From assembly GCF_000632455.1 (NCBI RefSeq), contig NZ_JFYL01000008.1, forward strand, positions 1-64,000: DNA of 64,000 nt, in the 5' to 3' direction. Source of the DNA: Acinetobacter sp. Ver3. GTDB taxonomy: Bacteria > Pseudomonadota > Gammaproteobacteria > Pseudomonadales > Moraxellaceae. The translations under genes were made by a program, and so were the position numbers. Of the stretch, positions 35,082-43,340 are shown one piece after another (within the stretch, counting starts at the first letter, position 1; each line of letters begins with the position of its first letter). The notes under the pieces were generated by a model, which was not told the DNA's origin, did no database searches, and saw only the letters and a list, made by a program, of their open reading frames with translations.

Positions 35082-36411
35082 TTGGCTTCACCATGGTTTC
35101 CAGCAATTTAATGTGATCTTCACCAATCACAGAGTAAACGCCGTCGATATTAAGCTGACGTGCGATCTGTGGCTCAGTGATGATTCCCATATTGAGATAC
35201 TTCTCATCACGCTCAGCATTGGCTTTTTCCACCTCTGCACGGACTTTCGCATCTAATTGCCAAAGCGGATTAAATACGACATTCAGCTCAGGTATTTGAC
35301 GCCCAAATGTAGACTGACAGATCACGGCGAGAAACTTCATCAAGATCGGCTTGAGGTCCCATTCCTGCTTAGTGGCAATCGAGTCGTAATAATTACGAGT
35401 GTCATGCTCACCGGTTGCATTCATTCCCGCAGGTGATTGTCCAAATAGAATCGTATAGGGAATATCTGCCGCACCCGCCGTCTGTACCGAGAATTCACGC
35501 ATCATGTCAGGCAAGCCGCCGAAACTATACGTTTTTGATTCGTACTTTTCTTCGGCATCAAGGACCAGCATGCCGTTTAAGCTTTTCATCAGCCCCACAG
35601 ACATGAAACGTTCCATGACGCCTTTCATATCTTCTCTAATCTTATCGACCAAGTTCGGCGTTTGAATGACATCAATCTTTGATTCATGAATAAGGCTAGC
35701 AGATCCACGCTTCACGCTGGCATGATCCAGCAGATCCTCATAGACTTCTTGCAGAATGCTTTGAGGCTCTTCATTGACCACATCGGCATGAGCAATACGA
35801 ATCAAGCGAGTATGATGAATGCGCTTTTTCGCCTCACTCCCCATTTTCATTTCGTAAAATTCAGGCTGTTTTAGCAATCCACAGCATGCCGACGGTGGCA
35901 AATAGCTATTTTTATCCGCCGTGATGTATTTCTTTTTCACGACCGTAAAGAATTCCAAACGACCTTGGCCGAGTTTGGAAATATCTAAAGATTGGCCTAA
36001 GGCAGCGCCGTCAGCCGTTCCAAGCAGGATATACACAACGCCGTAGAGGCGAGACAGGATTAGGCCTGATAAAAGCACATGCTCTAAGTTAAATGCCTTA
36101 CACGCTTCCTCAAGGCGTTTTAAATCATCACCTTGAATGCCTTCATAGAACCATCCAGCACGCAGCATGTCAGATGCAGGGCGATTGACAATACGGCGTG
36201 CAAGCCAATTCTGATACACCGCTTCAAGTTGATCATCGTCAATGTCTTTACGGACGAACTTGCCACCTGTAGCTTTGTCACGCTCGGTACCAATATTGGA
36301 TACCAAGTTGGTATATGCACCAGCATCGCCAATGGCGTTGATTGCTTTTTTGACAGCATCAGCGACCATGGTTTTAAGCTTGCCGTCTGCATTGTTTTTA
36401 TCTTTAGCCAT
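35056..36411 (-). CDS. Portal protein (DUF1073)
   Basis: A 451-residue DUF1073-type portal that forms the dodecameric DNA gate at one capsid vertex. Visible are WLARRIVNRPASDMLRAGW near residue 70, the GRLEFFTVVKKK segment and DIPYTILFGQSPAGMNATGE with the family GQSPAG motif. It is placed between the terminase and Mu F genes, as in related phages. The C-terminal tail is acidic and helical. Confidence 0.9.
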   Translation of the reverse strand: MAKDKNNADGKLKTMVADAVKKAINAIGDAGAYTNLVSNIGTERDKATGGKFVRKDIDDDQLEAVYQNWLARRIVNRPASDMLRAGWFYEGIQGDDLKRLEEACKAFNLEHVLLSGLILSRLYGVVYILLGTADGAALGQSLDISKLGQGRLEFFTVVKKKYITADKNSYLPPSACCGLLKQPEFYEMKMGSEAKKRIHHTRLIRIAHADVVNEEPQSILQEVYEDLLDHASVKRGSASLIHESKIDVIQTPNLVDKIREDMKGVMERFMSVGLMKSLNGMLVLDAEEKYESKTYSFGGLPDMMREFSVQTAGAADIPYTILFGQSPAGMNATGEHDTRNYYDSIATKQEWDLKPILMKFLAVICQSTFGRQIPELNVVFNPLWQLDAKVRAEVEKANAERDEKYLNMGIITEPQIARQLNIDGVYSVIGEDHIKLLETMVKPNDDDHTDP

Positions 36412-36419
36412 AAATACCT

Positions 36420-37946
36420 CTAATCAAATACAGTCGGCTTTTTCGCAAGTGAGTCATTAATCGCATCGATGGTAGGGTCCCATTGGTCATCATGCTCATG
36501 TGTGAAGTCGGCTTTAAGACCCTCGATTTCTTCAACATAATTCAATAACCACGGTGCACTCACAGGTAGAACAACACGGCGATCTTCAACATAGAACACC
36601 ACATCCATAGTACGAGTCAGCTTGTCTGTATCACGCTGAATCGCTTTGATCGGTAATGTGGTTTCACGCGAAATGTTTTGAATCAGCATCGTTCCAGATG
36701 CTTTATCCTCAATGGCCATGTATCGAAGCTTGCCGATCTTGGTATTGCTTTCCTTATGCTTATTGATGAAAGCCTTAGCTTCCTTAATCAGCTCAGGTGC
36801 TTCCCATTTGCCACGGCGCACGTCGATGATGTACAAGCGATTGTCATAACCAAGCCCTGCACATAAGAACACTGAATAGTCGTTATGCTCTTTGGTTTTT
36901 TGCGCCGTATCTGCCCATATTGCACGCCACTTGAGTACTGGTAACTCATGGTACCTATCGAACCATTCAGCCTTAACAAGATCACCACCAAGCTTTTTAG
37001 GCTCTTGCTGGTACTGACTGCTGAACGTATAACGTGACACTGTAGCGCCGTCTTTATCCTGACCGCCCTTCTCTAACTGCAGTAATGACTGTAACGACTC
37101 TTTCAGTGGCCAATAACTCTGACGTCCTTTCTCATCACGCTCGACATCACGTGGCACTTTACGGCGTATATGCTCAGGCAAGGTATTGATGTAAGCATCA
37201 TCAATCAGTGCCGGTATCGAGATCTGATGCCATTTCCCTGGCACGTTGCCAGTCATCACAAAGTTAGTCGGATCCTCAACGTGTAAACGCTGCATAATCA
37301 GAATAATCGGTGTAGATGATTTGGCTTTACGTGAGTTGACCGTGTTCAGAATCTTACGATTTGCCTTGTTACGTGCCGTCTTACTAAATGCATCTTCAGG
37401 CTTGAGCGGATCGTCCAGGATAATGGCACCGGTAAATCCAGCATCTGCCAAAGTACCTGCACGGCGGCCCGTAACTTGACCACCCATCGAAGCTGAATAA
37501 ACGTGCCCTGCCTCATAGCCGTCTACAGTCGTTTTCCAGCTTGCCTTAGCATCGGTACTGGTCGAGATCTTAACTGGCCATAAGCCCTGAAAATCTGCCG
37601 ATTTAACGATGTTTCGCGCCGTGGATGAAACATCCTCTACAAGTGACTGCGAGAATGACAAATACAAGAATCGTGAGCGCTGGTTTCGTGCGATACCGCG
37701 TGCGATCAGATTTGTCAGTAATTCAGTTTTACCACTACCAGGTGGGACGTTAATCACCAAGTTATCAATGCGACCAGCAATGACCTCATCAATTGCCCAA
37801 GCAATGTATTCATGATGCCAATTGACTGAGAACTTAAAGCCCATTCTCGGCATGAAAAAACGCCGTGTGAAAAACAAATGTTCACGTTCGCATTTCTCAC
37901 GTTCGATCTTTATCTCAAGCGGTCTAGTATTTACTTTCGAGTTCAT
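36420..37946 (-). CDS. Terminase large subunit
   Basis: A 508-residue ATPase-nuclease that packages DNA into the prohead. Walker A is NVPPGSGKTE near residue 68 and Walker B is GAIILDDP near residue 175. The C-terminal nuclease domain starts at IWADTAQKTKEHNDYS and carries further acidic residues (MAIEDKASG; DQWDPTIDAIND). It overlaps the small subunit gene by 23 bases. The packaging mode (cos or headful) cannot be told. Confidence 0.93.
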   Translation of the reverse strand: MNSKVNTRPLEIKIEREKCEREHLFFTRRFFMPRMGFKFSVNWHHEYIAWAIDEVIAGRIDNLVINVPPGSGKTELLTNLIARGIARNQRSRFLYLSFSQSLVEDVSSTARNIVKSADFQGLWPVKISTSTDAKASWKTTVDGYEAGHVYSASMGGQVTGRRAGTLADAGFTGAIILDDPLKPEDAFSKTARNKANRKILNTVNSRKAKSSTPIILIMQRLHVEDPTNFVMTGNVPGKWHQISIPALIDDAYINTLPEHIRRKVPRDVERDEKGRQSYWPLKESLQSLLQLEKGGQDKDGATVSRYTFSSQYQQEPKKLGGDLVKAEWFDRYHELPVLKWRAIWADTAQKTKEHNDYSVFLCAGLGYDNRLYIIDVRRGKWEAPELIKEAKAFINKHKESNTKIGKLRYMAIEDKASGTMLIQNISRETTLPIKAIQRDTDKLTRTMDVVFYVEDRRVVLPVSAPWLLNYVEEIEGLKADFTHEHDDQWDPTIDAINDSLAKKPTVFD

Positions 37947-38403
37947 CTAACACCTGCTTCACTAATTCAGGGCTAGCATCCACGTAGGTAACATTTTCGC
38001 TTTGTAATGGTCCACCGTCAGCACCTGTGATTTCAAATTTCTTTTCGTAAAAGCCCTTGATGATTTTTTGAATCTGATCGGAAAGCTTGATTGCATCACG
38101 TGTATTATTTTTCTTCTTAATCAGAAGATCACTGAGGATTTTCAGCTGAACAATGTCGTTTGCGCCTTCAATGTTGTAGATCGGCTGCTCAATGTATTTC
38201 TTCCGTGCCTCATGGAATAGATCCACAAACTCTTCAGATAAATCAGCACCAGCCACCTTGGTTGGGTCGTAGCATTCGACTTGCTGAGGTGTGACATCAA
38301 TATTGAATTTTACCTTGATCTCTTCTACCACCTGAGTCGGTGTCATGAACTGTGCAAGTGACCGTACAATAAAGGCTTTTTCGAGTTTTTTAAGTCTTGC
38401 CAT
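37924..38403 (-). CDS. Terminase small subunit (DUF2280)
   Basis: A 159-residue protein with an N-terminal helix-turn-helix (ARLKKLEKAFIVRSLAQFMTP) and DPTKVAGADLSEEFVDLFHEAR, typical of DUF2280. It recognises the packaging start. It is immediately upstream of, and overlaps, the large subunit gene. Confidence 0.88.
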   Translation of the reverse strand: MARLKKLEKAFIVRSLAQFMTPTQVVEEIKVKFNIDVTPQQVECYDPTKVAGADLSEEFVDLFHEARKKYIEQPIYNIEGANDIVQLKILSDLLIKKKNNTRDAIKLSDQIQKIIKGFYEKKFEITGADGGPLQSENVTYVDASPELVKQVLDELESKY

Positions 38404-38455
38404 AAATCACCATCCATCAAGGTACATCAAGGAAAGTGGGCAAAAAAATTTGAAT

Positions 38456-39100
38456 CTAACCGATTAGACAGTTCCCACAGCACGCAGCCATACTTTTTTC
38501 AGATACAAACGGCGCTTGTTTTGAAAGTTCAACTAATCGCTTCACAGAGTCATCTGCTCCCCATCGTTTTACTTCACCAAAGAACACTTCAACGTCATGG
38601 CCAGCTAAGTAATGCTTAGGTAAACCAGTCATATCGCTGTAAATGATTTCGCCGTCTTCATCACGCTCTACACCAATGTGATATAGCTCATGTTCAATCA
38701 AACGGCAGAATTCACGATCAGTAGCTTGCTCACAGAATGCAGCATCAACAGTAATCAGGTATTGAGGCACAAAGCCGAACCAATCTCGCATTTGTTGTTC
38801 TTGGCGTGCTTTTTTCCATCCACCTTGGTTAAACATCACTTTTTCGCATTGACCAAGGACCATACGCTTTTTTGACACGGCGGCACTTGATGCCCATGCG
38901 AATGCAAGGAATTCTTCGTTGTCGTGAATGAGTTCAGCAATATGGTCATGGTCAGGGTTGTGAAGTTCACCACCCAAGGTGAGCCAATTCTTTACTACCC
39001 ACTGGTAAAGTTCAGGCGCAGGTGCTAATCGAATAGCGTCTTCATCTTCGGCTTGATCAATCAGATCTTGAGGTGGAAACGGTCGAATTTGTTGTTCCAT
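38456..39100 (-). CDS. Putative phage metallopeptidase
   Basis: A 214-residue protein with a zincin HExxH-type motif in LIEHELYHIGVE near residue 130 and LAGHDVEVFFGEV downstream, which could give the third ligand. This matches the phage-associated putative metallopeptidase family found near terminase genes. The substrate is unknown. The gene overlaps the nuclease gene by 44 bases. Confidence 0.78.
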   Translation of the reverse strand: MEQQIRPFPPQDLIDQAEDEDAIRLAPAPELYQWVVKNWLTLGGELHNPDHDHIAELIHDNEEFLAFAWASSAAVSKKRMVLGQCEKVMFNQGGWKKARQEQQMRDWFGFVPQYLITVDAAFCEQATDREFCRLIEHELYHIGVERDEDGEIIYSDMTGLPKHYLAGHDVEVFFGEVKRWGADDSVKRLVELSKQAPFVSEKSMAACCGNCLIG

Positions 39101-39497
39101 AAGAAGCCTTCAATTGTTTCAACCAAATATACGCACGACCCATCATAATGTCGGCAGGCAAGAATTGTTGGAATCGATAACCCATCTCTTCGGCATGGTC
39201 ATATCGATCCACACTCCACGCTTTTTTAGCTAATTTACCTTTACGACCACCTGACCATGGACCACCAGCGATTTCAATCAGCATTCGATATTCAATAAGA
39301 TGCAGATCAAAACGCCAATGTTTCGTGCTTTTGAAATGAAAATATTCTTCGTATTTGATTTCCAATAGATCAAGCATGTATTTGATGCGATCAAAAGCAT
39401 CCAAGTATTTTTCTGATGCTTTTGGCAACGGCGTATTACGTGGTTTTTTCTTTGGAATGGATTTATCGGTCAGGGCTTTATATGCTTTTTCATCCAT
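39057..39497 (-). CDS. PD-(D/E)XK endonuclease-like protein, copy 1
   Basis: A 146-residue protein with the core WRFDLHLIEYRMLIEIAGG, then PWSGGRKGK. The pattern Asp, then Glu before a GG, then Lys suggests a PD-(D/E)XK or Vsr-like nuclease. A clear paralogue lies at 41433-41843. It neighbours the terminase genes, where HNH or other nucleases often assist packaging. The second acidic residue position is Ile-Glu-Ile-Ala, slightly weaker than in copy 2. Confidence 0.68.
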   Translation of the reverse strand: MDEKAYKALTDKSIPKKKPRNTPLPKASEKYLDAFDRIKYMLDLLEIKYEEYFHFKSTKHWRFDLHLIEYRMLIEIAGGPWSGGRKGKLAKKAWSVDRYDHAEEMGYRFQQFLPADIMMGRAYIWLKQLKASYGTTNSTVSTSRSD

Positions 39498-39505
39498 ATT
39501 TCACC

Positions 39506-39532
39506 CAAAAAAATACCTCCCGAAGGAGGTTC
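39506..39532 (-). terminator. Terminator upstream of the nuclease gene
   Basis: On the minus strand, ACCTCC/GGAGGT with loop TTCG is followed by ATTTTTTT. It ends the transcript of the small membrane gene. Confidence 0.8.
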
Positions 39533-39534
39533 TT

Positions 39535-39840
39535 TTAAAAACGATATTTGCGATTTCTTAATTTTAGGTAAAGATCTTCAGCATCTGCCCAACCCCATAA
39601 TAAAATTGCTGCAGGTACTGCCAAGAATCCCCATTTAAGGATGTGATAATTATCCGCTATTAAATTGTAAAATGGTGTATTACCCATTAAATTAAAAGTT
39701 GCGATTGAATGCAAAACTGGGAAAAAAGCCAACATTACTACAAGCGCAGCTACCACATAAAACATAGTAAGAATAAACACTCTCGGAAACTCAAAAAAGA
39801 CCCCTAAAAGGCTTTCACATTTTTCTTTAATCCAATCCAT
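39535..39840 (-). CDS. Small phage membrane protein
   Basis: A 101-residue protein from MDWIKEK with two hydrophobic segments (about 22-46 and 68-88). A terminator follows. Gene identity is unknown; it could be a moron or superinfection exclusion gene. The ATG four codons upstream is also possible. Confidence 0.6.
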   Translation of the reverse strand: MDWIKEKCESLLGVFFEFPRVFILTMFYVVAALVVMLAFFPVLHSIATFNLMGNTPFYNLIADNYHILKWGFLAVPAAILLWGWADAEDLYLKLRNRKYRF

Positions 39841-39893
39841 ATAACCCCTCATAAAATATTTATTTGTTATCTGAGTTATATATGGATTGTTGA

Positions 39894-40067
39894 TTAATTT
39901 TCAAGCACATTCCGTAAATTACGAATGCGATCTTTCAGCTCAATCATGATTTCGTCAATGGCAATCATTTGATGACGCTTAAGACCTGAACGGCTGAGGT
40001 TTTGATATTTCGCCAGCTCCGCACAACAGAACTGTAAATCTTGTTTGGCTTGTACACGGTCTGTCAT
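39894..40067 (-). CDS. Small coiled-coil phage protein
   Basis: A 57-residue helical protein (MTDRVQAKQDL... with IDEIMIELKDRIRNL). The ATG at 40067 has GGAGAG six bases ahead. There is no recognised domain. Confidence 0.6.
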   Translation of the reverse strand: MTDRVQAKQDLQFCCAELAKYQNLSRSGLKRHQMIAIDEIMIELKDRIRNLRNVLEN

Positions 40068-40102
40068 CGATACTCTCCGCACGGCGCTACGTTGAATTAA
40101 TA

Positions 40103-40137
40103 AAAAACCCTGCCAATATCTAGAATTGAGCAGGGTT
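40103..40137 (-). terminator. Hairpin with T tract on the minus strand
   Basis: On the minus strand, AACCCTGC/GCAGGGTT with a 16-base loop is followed by six T. The plus strand also has TTTT after the stem, so it may work both ways. It separates two groups of small genes. Confidence 0.65.
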
Positions 40138-40228
40138 TTGCATGCCGCAATCCGTTCGGCAAATGTAATTATTTTTTAATGCAACATTAACAACAATACT
40201 TTACTATTCATTCGATTATTTCCTTAAT

Positions 40229-40420
40229 GTGATGAAAGTTATGAAATACACTTTTTTACTGATATTCTTCGTATTATTACTTACTGGAGGTGTCATTGGT
40301 TTTGGGCTTGGGATTTATACAAAGGATTTATTTTTCATGGCAATTGGAGCATTGTTAGTTGTGGCCTCAATCTTAACTTACATTGAATCAAAAAAAGCAA
40401 GACGTGATCCATTCCTATGA
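40229..40420 (+). CDS. Small two-span membrane protein on the opposite strand
   Basis: A 63-residue protein with two hydrophobic segments (LLIFFVLLLTGGVIGFGLGI and FFMAIGALLVVASIL) and a basic tail. It is the only plus-strand gene in a long minus-strand region. No strong ribosome site is visible, and the start may be at 40229 or a few codons later. A prophage-expressed moron is plausible. Confidence 0.5.
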   Translation: MMKVMKYTFLLIFFVLLLTGGVIGFGLGIYTKDLFFMAIGALLVVASILTYIESKKARRDPFL

Positions 40421-40426
40421 GTGGGC

Positions 40427-40540
40427 CTACTTAACTCCTTTCAAACAATCTCGGCACACTTTTATTTGATCACCATCAATCGTGTAATCGATCTCAGTAG
40501 CGCCATGAAAACCTAAAATACAAAGCAATTTACGGAGCAT
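40427..40540 (-). CDS. Very small CxxC protein
   Basis: A 37-residue protein. The ATG at 40540 has AGGAGA eight bases ahead. It starts MLRKLLCILGFHG and has a CRDC pair near the end, so three cysteines plus a histidine could bind zinc. Tiny zinc-ribbon-like proteins of this form are common in Acinetobacter phages. No function is known. Confidence 0.6.
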   Translation of the reverse strand: MLRKLLCILGFHGATEIDYTIDGDQIKVCRDCLKGVK

Positions 40541-40649
40541 GTGGTTCTCCTAGAATTAGGTGGGCGGCGCTTCACATTAAACCACTACGATTAAGGAATG
40601 CCGCCTAATTTACCTAGATATTGCTTACACATGACATTTCTCTAGGCAA

Positions 40650-40678
40650 CAAAAAAGCCCACCATTTGGCGAGCTTTT
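40650..40678 (-). terminator. Terminator of the Q-like gene
   Basis: On the minus strand, AAAGCTCGCCA and TGGTGGGCTTT, with mismatches, form a stem followed by TTTTT, about 70 bases after the stop. Confidence 0.7.
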
Positions 40679-40749
40679 AAGTTAACTTCATGTATCAACG
40701 TACACTTCGGTCACTATATCACAAATATGCCATACCCCGTATATACACG

Positions 40750-41265
40750 TCAAGCACAATTATCAGACTTTAAAACGATTGGTTTTTTGGTGAATTTTTC
40801 AAAACTAAATTGAGGATATCGAGATTTAATAAAAGCTAAACCACATTTTATATCCTGTTGAATTTGAGATACGTACGTATCATTGCTAGCAGCAATATCT
40901 CGTATCGATTCATCCATGACATAATGCGACCAAATTGAACCAATCCAATCTTGTAAAACCTCATCTTCAATGACTTGTAAATCCAAATACAGTTTATGAA
41001 TAGCACGTGCTTCATTATTATCAATTTGACAACATGTGCCTGTACGCTTAACTCTCAATCTATCAACCAGACTTTCACCTTTCATATACATTGCCAGCAA
41101 TGCTTCACGTTGCTTTTGAGTGATGCGTTTTGTAGGCATGGTTTTCACGATCATTACTAATCTTTCATTATCACCATTAATCCATGCGCCTAACTGTCTT
41201 GACCACTCTTCAAAACTATATTTTTGCCAATTAGTCGCTTGCATAATTGTTAGCGCTGCATTCAT
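40750..41265 (-). CDS. Putative antitermination protein Q-like regulator
   Basis: A 171-residue protein. It sits at the end of the early leftward operon and ahead of the small and late genes, as antiterminator Q does. The C-terminal part has a helix-turn-helix-like segment (SIRDIAASNDTYVSQIQQDIKCGLAFI), as in Q or sigma-like regulators. It would switch on the late genes to its left, and the many hairpins there would make antitermination meaningful. The ATG at 41265 is preferred. Confidence 0.65.
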   Translation of the reverse strand: MNAALTIMQATNWQKYSFEEWSRQLGAWINGDNERLVMIVKTMPTKRITQKQREALLAMYMKGESLVDRLRVKRTGTCCQIDNNEARAIHKLYLDLQVIEDEVLQDWIGSIWSHYVMDESIRDIAASNDTYVSQIQQDIKCGLAFIKSRYPQFSFEKFTKKPIVLKSDNCA

Positions 41266-41277
41266 TCCTTCACCCAA

Positions 41278-41436
41278 TTATTTAAATAATTTGCATGTAT
41301 GTTGGGTACCATTAACCCAGTACACATCCTGACTTTTACAAACCTGAACCGTATTCCATGTGTTTACAGCAACAACAAGCATCATCAACAAGATGAAACC
41401 AGCAATCCAAAGCCAGTCATTATTTCTACGTTTCAT
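41278..41436 (-). CDS. Small single-span membrane protein
   Basis: A 52-residue protein. Its ATG at 41436 overlaps the stop of the nuclease gene as ATGA, so translation is coupled. A basic start (MKRRNND) precedes one hydrophobic segment (IAGFILLMMLVVAV), then a short outer part with two cysteines (QVCKSQ and HTCKLFK) that could form a disulfide. No family is recognised. Confidence 0.6.
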   Translation of the reverse strand: MKRRNNDWLWIAGFILLMMLVVAVNTWNTVQVCKSQDVYWVNGTQHTCKLFK

Positions 41437-41843
41437 CCCAAATCCCCTACCATCTTTTCAATTTGTTCAATCGCTGAGCCTGACTTCACTTGCTCTGTAC
41501 TAAACCGTATTACCTGGTAACCCATCATCGTTGCTGCATTATATTTTTCCATGTCACCGATATACCCCTTGCCCCTAGTGTGACGTCCACCACTCCATAT
41601 ACCGCCTTCAACCTCAATCAATATTTTTTTACCTATCAAATGAAAATCCGCACGCCATTTACGTTTGGGGTGAAACTTAAACTCTCTCTCAAATTCGATT
41701 CTGTGCGCCTTAAGTTGTAAAGCTAATATCGACTCTCCCATACTTTCAATTTGCTTATCACGGCGCGGAGATTTTGACTTAATTAAATTTTTACTTTTTG
41801 AGCCGTACAAGCTTTTATATTCAGCAAGGGAAATACTTGTCAT
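41433..41843 (-). CDS. PD-(D/E)XK endonuclease-like protein, copy 2
   Basis: A 136-residue protein with core WRADFHLIGKKILIEVEGG followed by IWSGGRHTRG. The Asp, Glu-Val-Glu-Gly-Gly pattern and a later Tyr/Asn region (EKYNAATMMGYQVIRF) fit the PD-(D/E)XK/Vsr-like fold. The place between replication and Q genes is where phages carry Holliday-junction resolvases such as RusA. It is closely related to the protein at 39057-39497. It overlaps genes on both sides by four bases. Confidence 0.75.
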   Translation of the reverse strand: MTSISLAEYKSLYGSKSKNLIKSKSPRRDKQIESMGESILALQLKAHRIEFEREFKFHPKRKWRADFHLIGKKILIEVEGGIWSGGRHTRGKGYIGDMEKYNAATMMGYQVIRFSTEQVKSGSAIEQIEKMVGDLG

Positions 41844-42100
41844 ACTGATTTTCCAAAAGCGATATCAGCAAATAATTCCCTTGCTGATTTGCTCAATCTG
41901 AATCCCTGCGGAGTTTGGCCATCCTTTTCCACGAGCCCCCAATTCGCTAGTCCATTCAAATAACGTTGCAGGCTACGGATTGAAATTCCCATGTTCGGTT
42001 GAATCTCATCGAAAATTTGTTTCACAGAGATTCTTCCATTCGTTGAAGATATGATTCTCAAGATCATCAGGTTTGTAATCGTGCGATCAGCTTCAGTCAC
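41840..42100 (-). CDS. Winged-helix DNA-binding protein
   Basis: An 86-residue protein with a winged-helix pattern: ISVKQIFDEIQPN, then SIRSLQRYLNGLANWGLVEKDG. It is coupled by overlap to the replication gene upstream and the nuclease gene downstream. It may act in replication or as a regulator. Confidence 0.7.
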   Translation of the reverse strand: MTEADRTITNLMILRIISSTNGRISVKQIFDEIQPNMGISIRSLQRYLNGLANWGLVEKDGQTPQGFRLSKSARELFADIAFGKSV

Positions 42101-43041
42101 GCTACACCTCCCATTAAAACGCCGTTAAAACCTACCTGTTTCAAATAGGATTCCCACTTTTTAGCCTGTTCAGGTTTTTCAAGCTTCATCGCGATACGTG
42201 CTGCAAGGTTTTCATAGGACTCACCTGGCTCAGCGTACTTACCAGCAAACTCTGGGTGATTAGCTAATTTCTGAGCAAACACCTGGATCTGTTTTTCTGT
42301 GAGGTATTTTGGTTCTGCAGTAGAGTTTGATTTCTGATGGCCATTCGAATTTGAGTACTTGGTGCGGTATGCGTTGATCAACCAATCTGCAAAATGGAAA
42401 TTCATCAGTTCATCACAGAGATTCTTTCCAGCGTTGTAGATTTCAAATGCACGTTTTTCACGATCACCCCAAGTTGCGTTCATGAGCATTTCAAAATCCA
42501 AATCGGGATCAGCCAAAAAAATTTCTTCACGAAGTTTTTTGAAGCAAAGCCAGCCTTTTTTATTTTTAGATTCTATTGAAAGATTCTTTGAAAGATTCCG
42601 TGTCCCAACGTTGGGACCCTTTAACGGAATTGTTGGGACTCTTTCATGGAATTGTTGGGACTGTTCCATTGTTGGAACTGTTCCACTGTTGGGACTCTTT
42701 AAATCATCATTTTCAGTATTAAAGGGTACCGTTGTTGGGGCTGTTTCACGGCCATTTACACCTATTAATTGATAGACTTTAACTTGTTTAGTTCGGCCTT
42801 TGCGTTCACCAGTATCTGCAATTAATCCATCTTCGATTAGCTCATCGATGATTTTAAGAACAGTTTTACGGTCCATTTCTGTATCTTCAACCAATCTGCT
42901 CATGCTTGGATATGCACAATGATCTTCACTGGCACGATCAGCAAGTGAGAGCAATACTAATTTTTTAAGGGGTTTTAAAGCTCCGCCTTTTTTGGTGGGC
43001 ATTTCAGTTTTCCAAGCCCATACCGTTGCATCTAAGCTCAT
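42097..43041 (-). CDS. Phage replication initiation protein with N-terminal helix-turn-helix
   Basis: A 314-residue protein. The N-terminus (ALKPLKKLVLLSLADRASED, then CAYPSMSRLVEDTEMDRKTVLKI) is a HTH_36-type winged helix used by phage O-like initiators to bind the origin. A low-complexity linker (about 100-160) is encoded by a cluster of DNA repeats that look like origin iterons. The C-terminal helical part may bind the host helicase loader. No helicase gene is nearby. Confidence 0.78.
   Translation of the reverse strand: MSLDATVWAWKTEMPTKKGGALKPLKKLVLLSLADRASEDHCAYPSMSRLVEDTEMDRKTVLKIIDELIEDGLIADTGERKGRTKQVKVYQLIGVNGRETAPTTVPFNTENDDLKSPNSGTVPTMEQSQQFHERVPTIPLKGPNVGTRNLSKNLSIESKNKKGWLCFKKLREEIFLADPDLDFEMLMNATWGDREKRAFEIYNAGKNLCDELMNFHFADWLINAYRTKYSNSNGHQKSNSTAEPKYLTEKQIQVFAQKLANHPEFAGKYAEPGESYENLAARIAMKLEKPEQAKKWESYLKQVGFNGVLMGGVA
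42610..42745. repeat. ori: Iteron cluster, probable phage replication origin
   Basis: GTTGGGACT-like units start at 42610, 42632, 42654, 42671 and 42688, with a weaker one at 42734. Spacings are 22, 22, 17, 17 and 46 bases. Several are followed by CTTT or GTTCCA. They lie inside the replication protein gene, as lambda iterons lie in gene O. The first unit also forms a short inverted repeat, GTCCCAAC/GTTGGGAC. Confidence 0.7.
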
Positions 43042-43340
43042 GGATTTACCTCACTCTCCTTTGGCTTCACATAACCACCAAATGTCACCACTTGATCCGC
43101 CTTAATTAAACTCAAGATAACTTGCTGCGCTAACCAGATTGTGATGCGAAAGCGATATGCCATCCTTTGCGCGAGTTCTTCTTTCGTTACTGCAGCGTTA
43201 TCCTGGTTATAGCCACGACGTTTAAGGTTTTCTTTTTTTACTGCTAAAACTTCATTTAACAACTGCAGTGTCGGCTCATAGAATGACTGCACACCTTGTT
43301 GCTGTTTATAGTCAGGTTGCTTTTGAAATTGAGTATTCAT
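43038..43340 (-). CDS. Hypothetical early phage protein
   Basis: A 100-residue, mainly helical protein with a Gln-rich start and RFRITIWLAQQVILSLIKADQVVTF at the end, of which the middle looks like part of a DNA-binding helix pair. It overlaps the genes on both sides by four bases, so it is part of the cro-replication operon. Confidence 0.65.
   Translation of the reverse strand: MNTQFQKQPDYKQQQGVQSFYEPTLQLLNEVLAVKKENLKRRGYNQDNAAVTKEELAQRMAYRFRITIWLAQQVILSLIKADQVVTFGGYVKPKESEVNP

Noticed and set aside
42610-42745. A small CRISPR array
   Set aside because: The repeat units are about 9 bases with 17-22 base periods inside a coding frame, and there are no Cas genes. They are better read as iterons.
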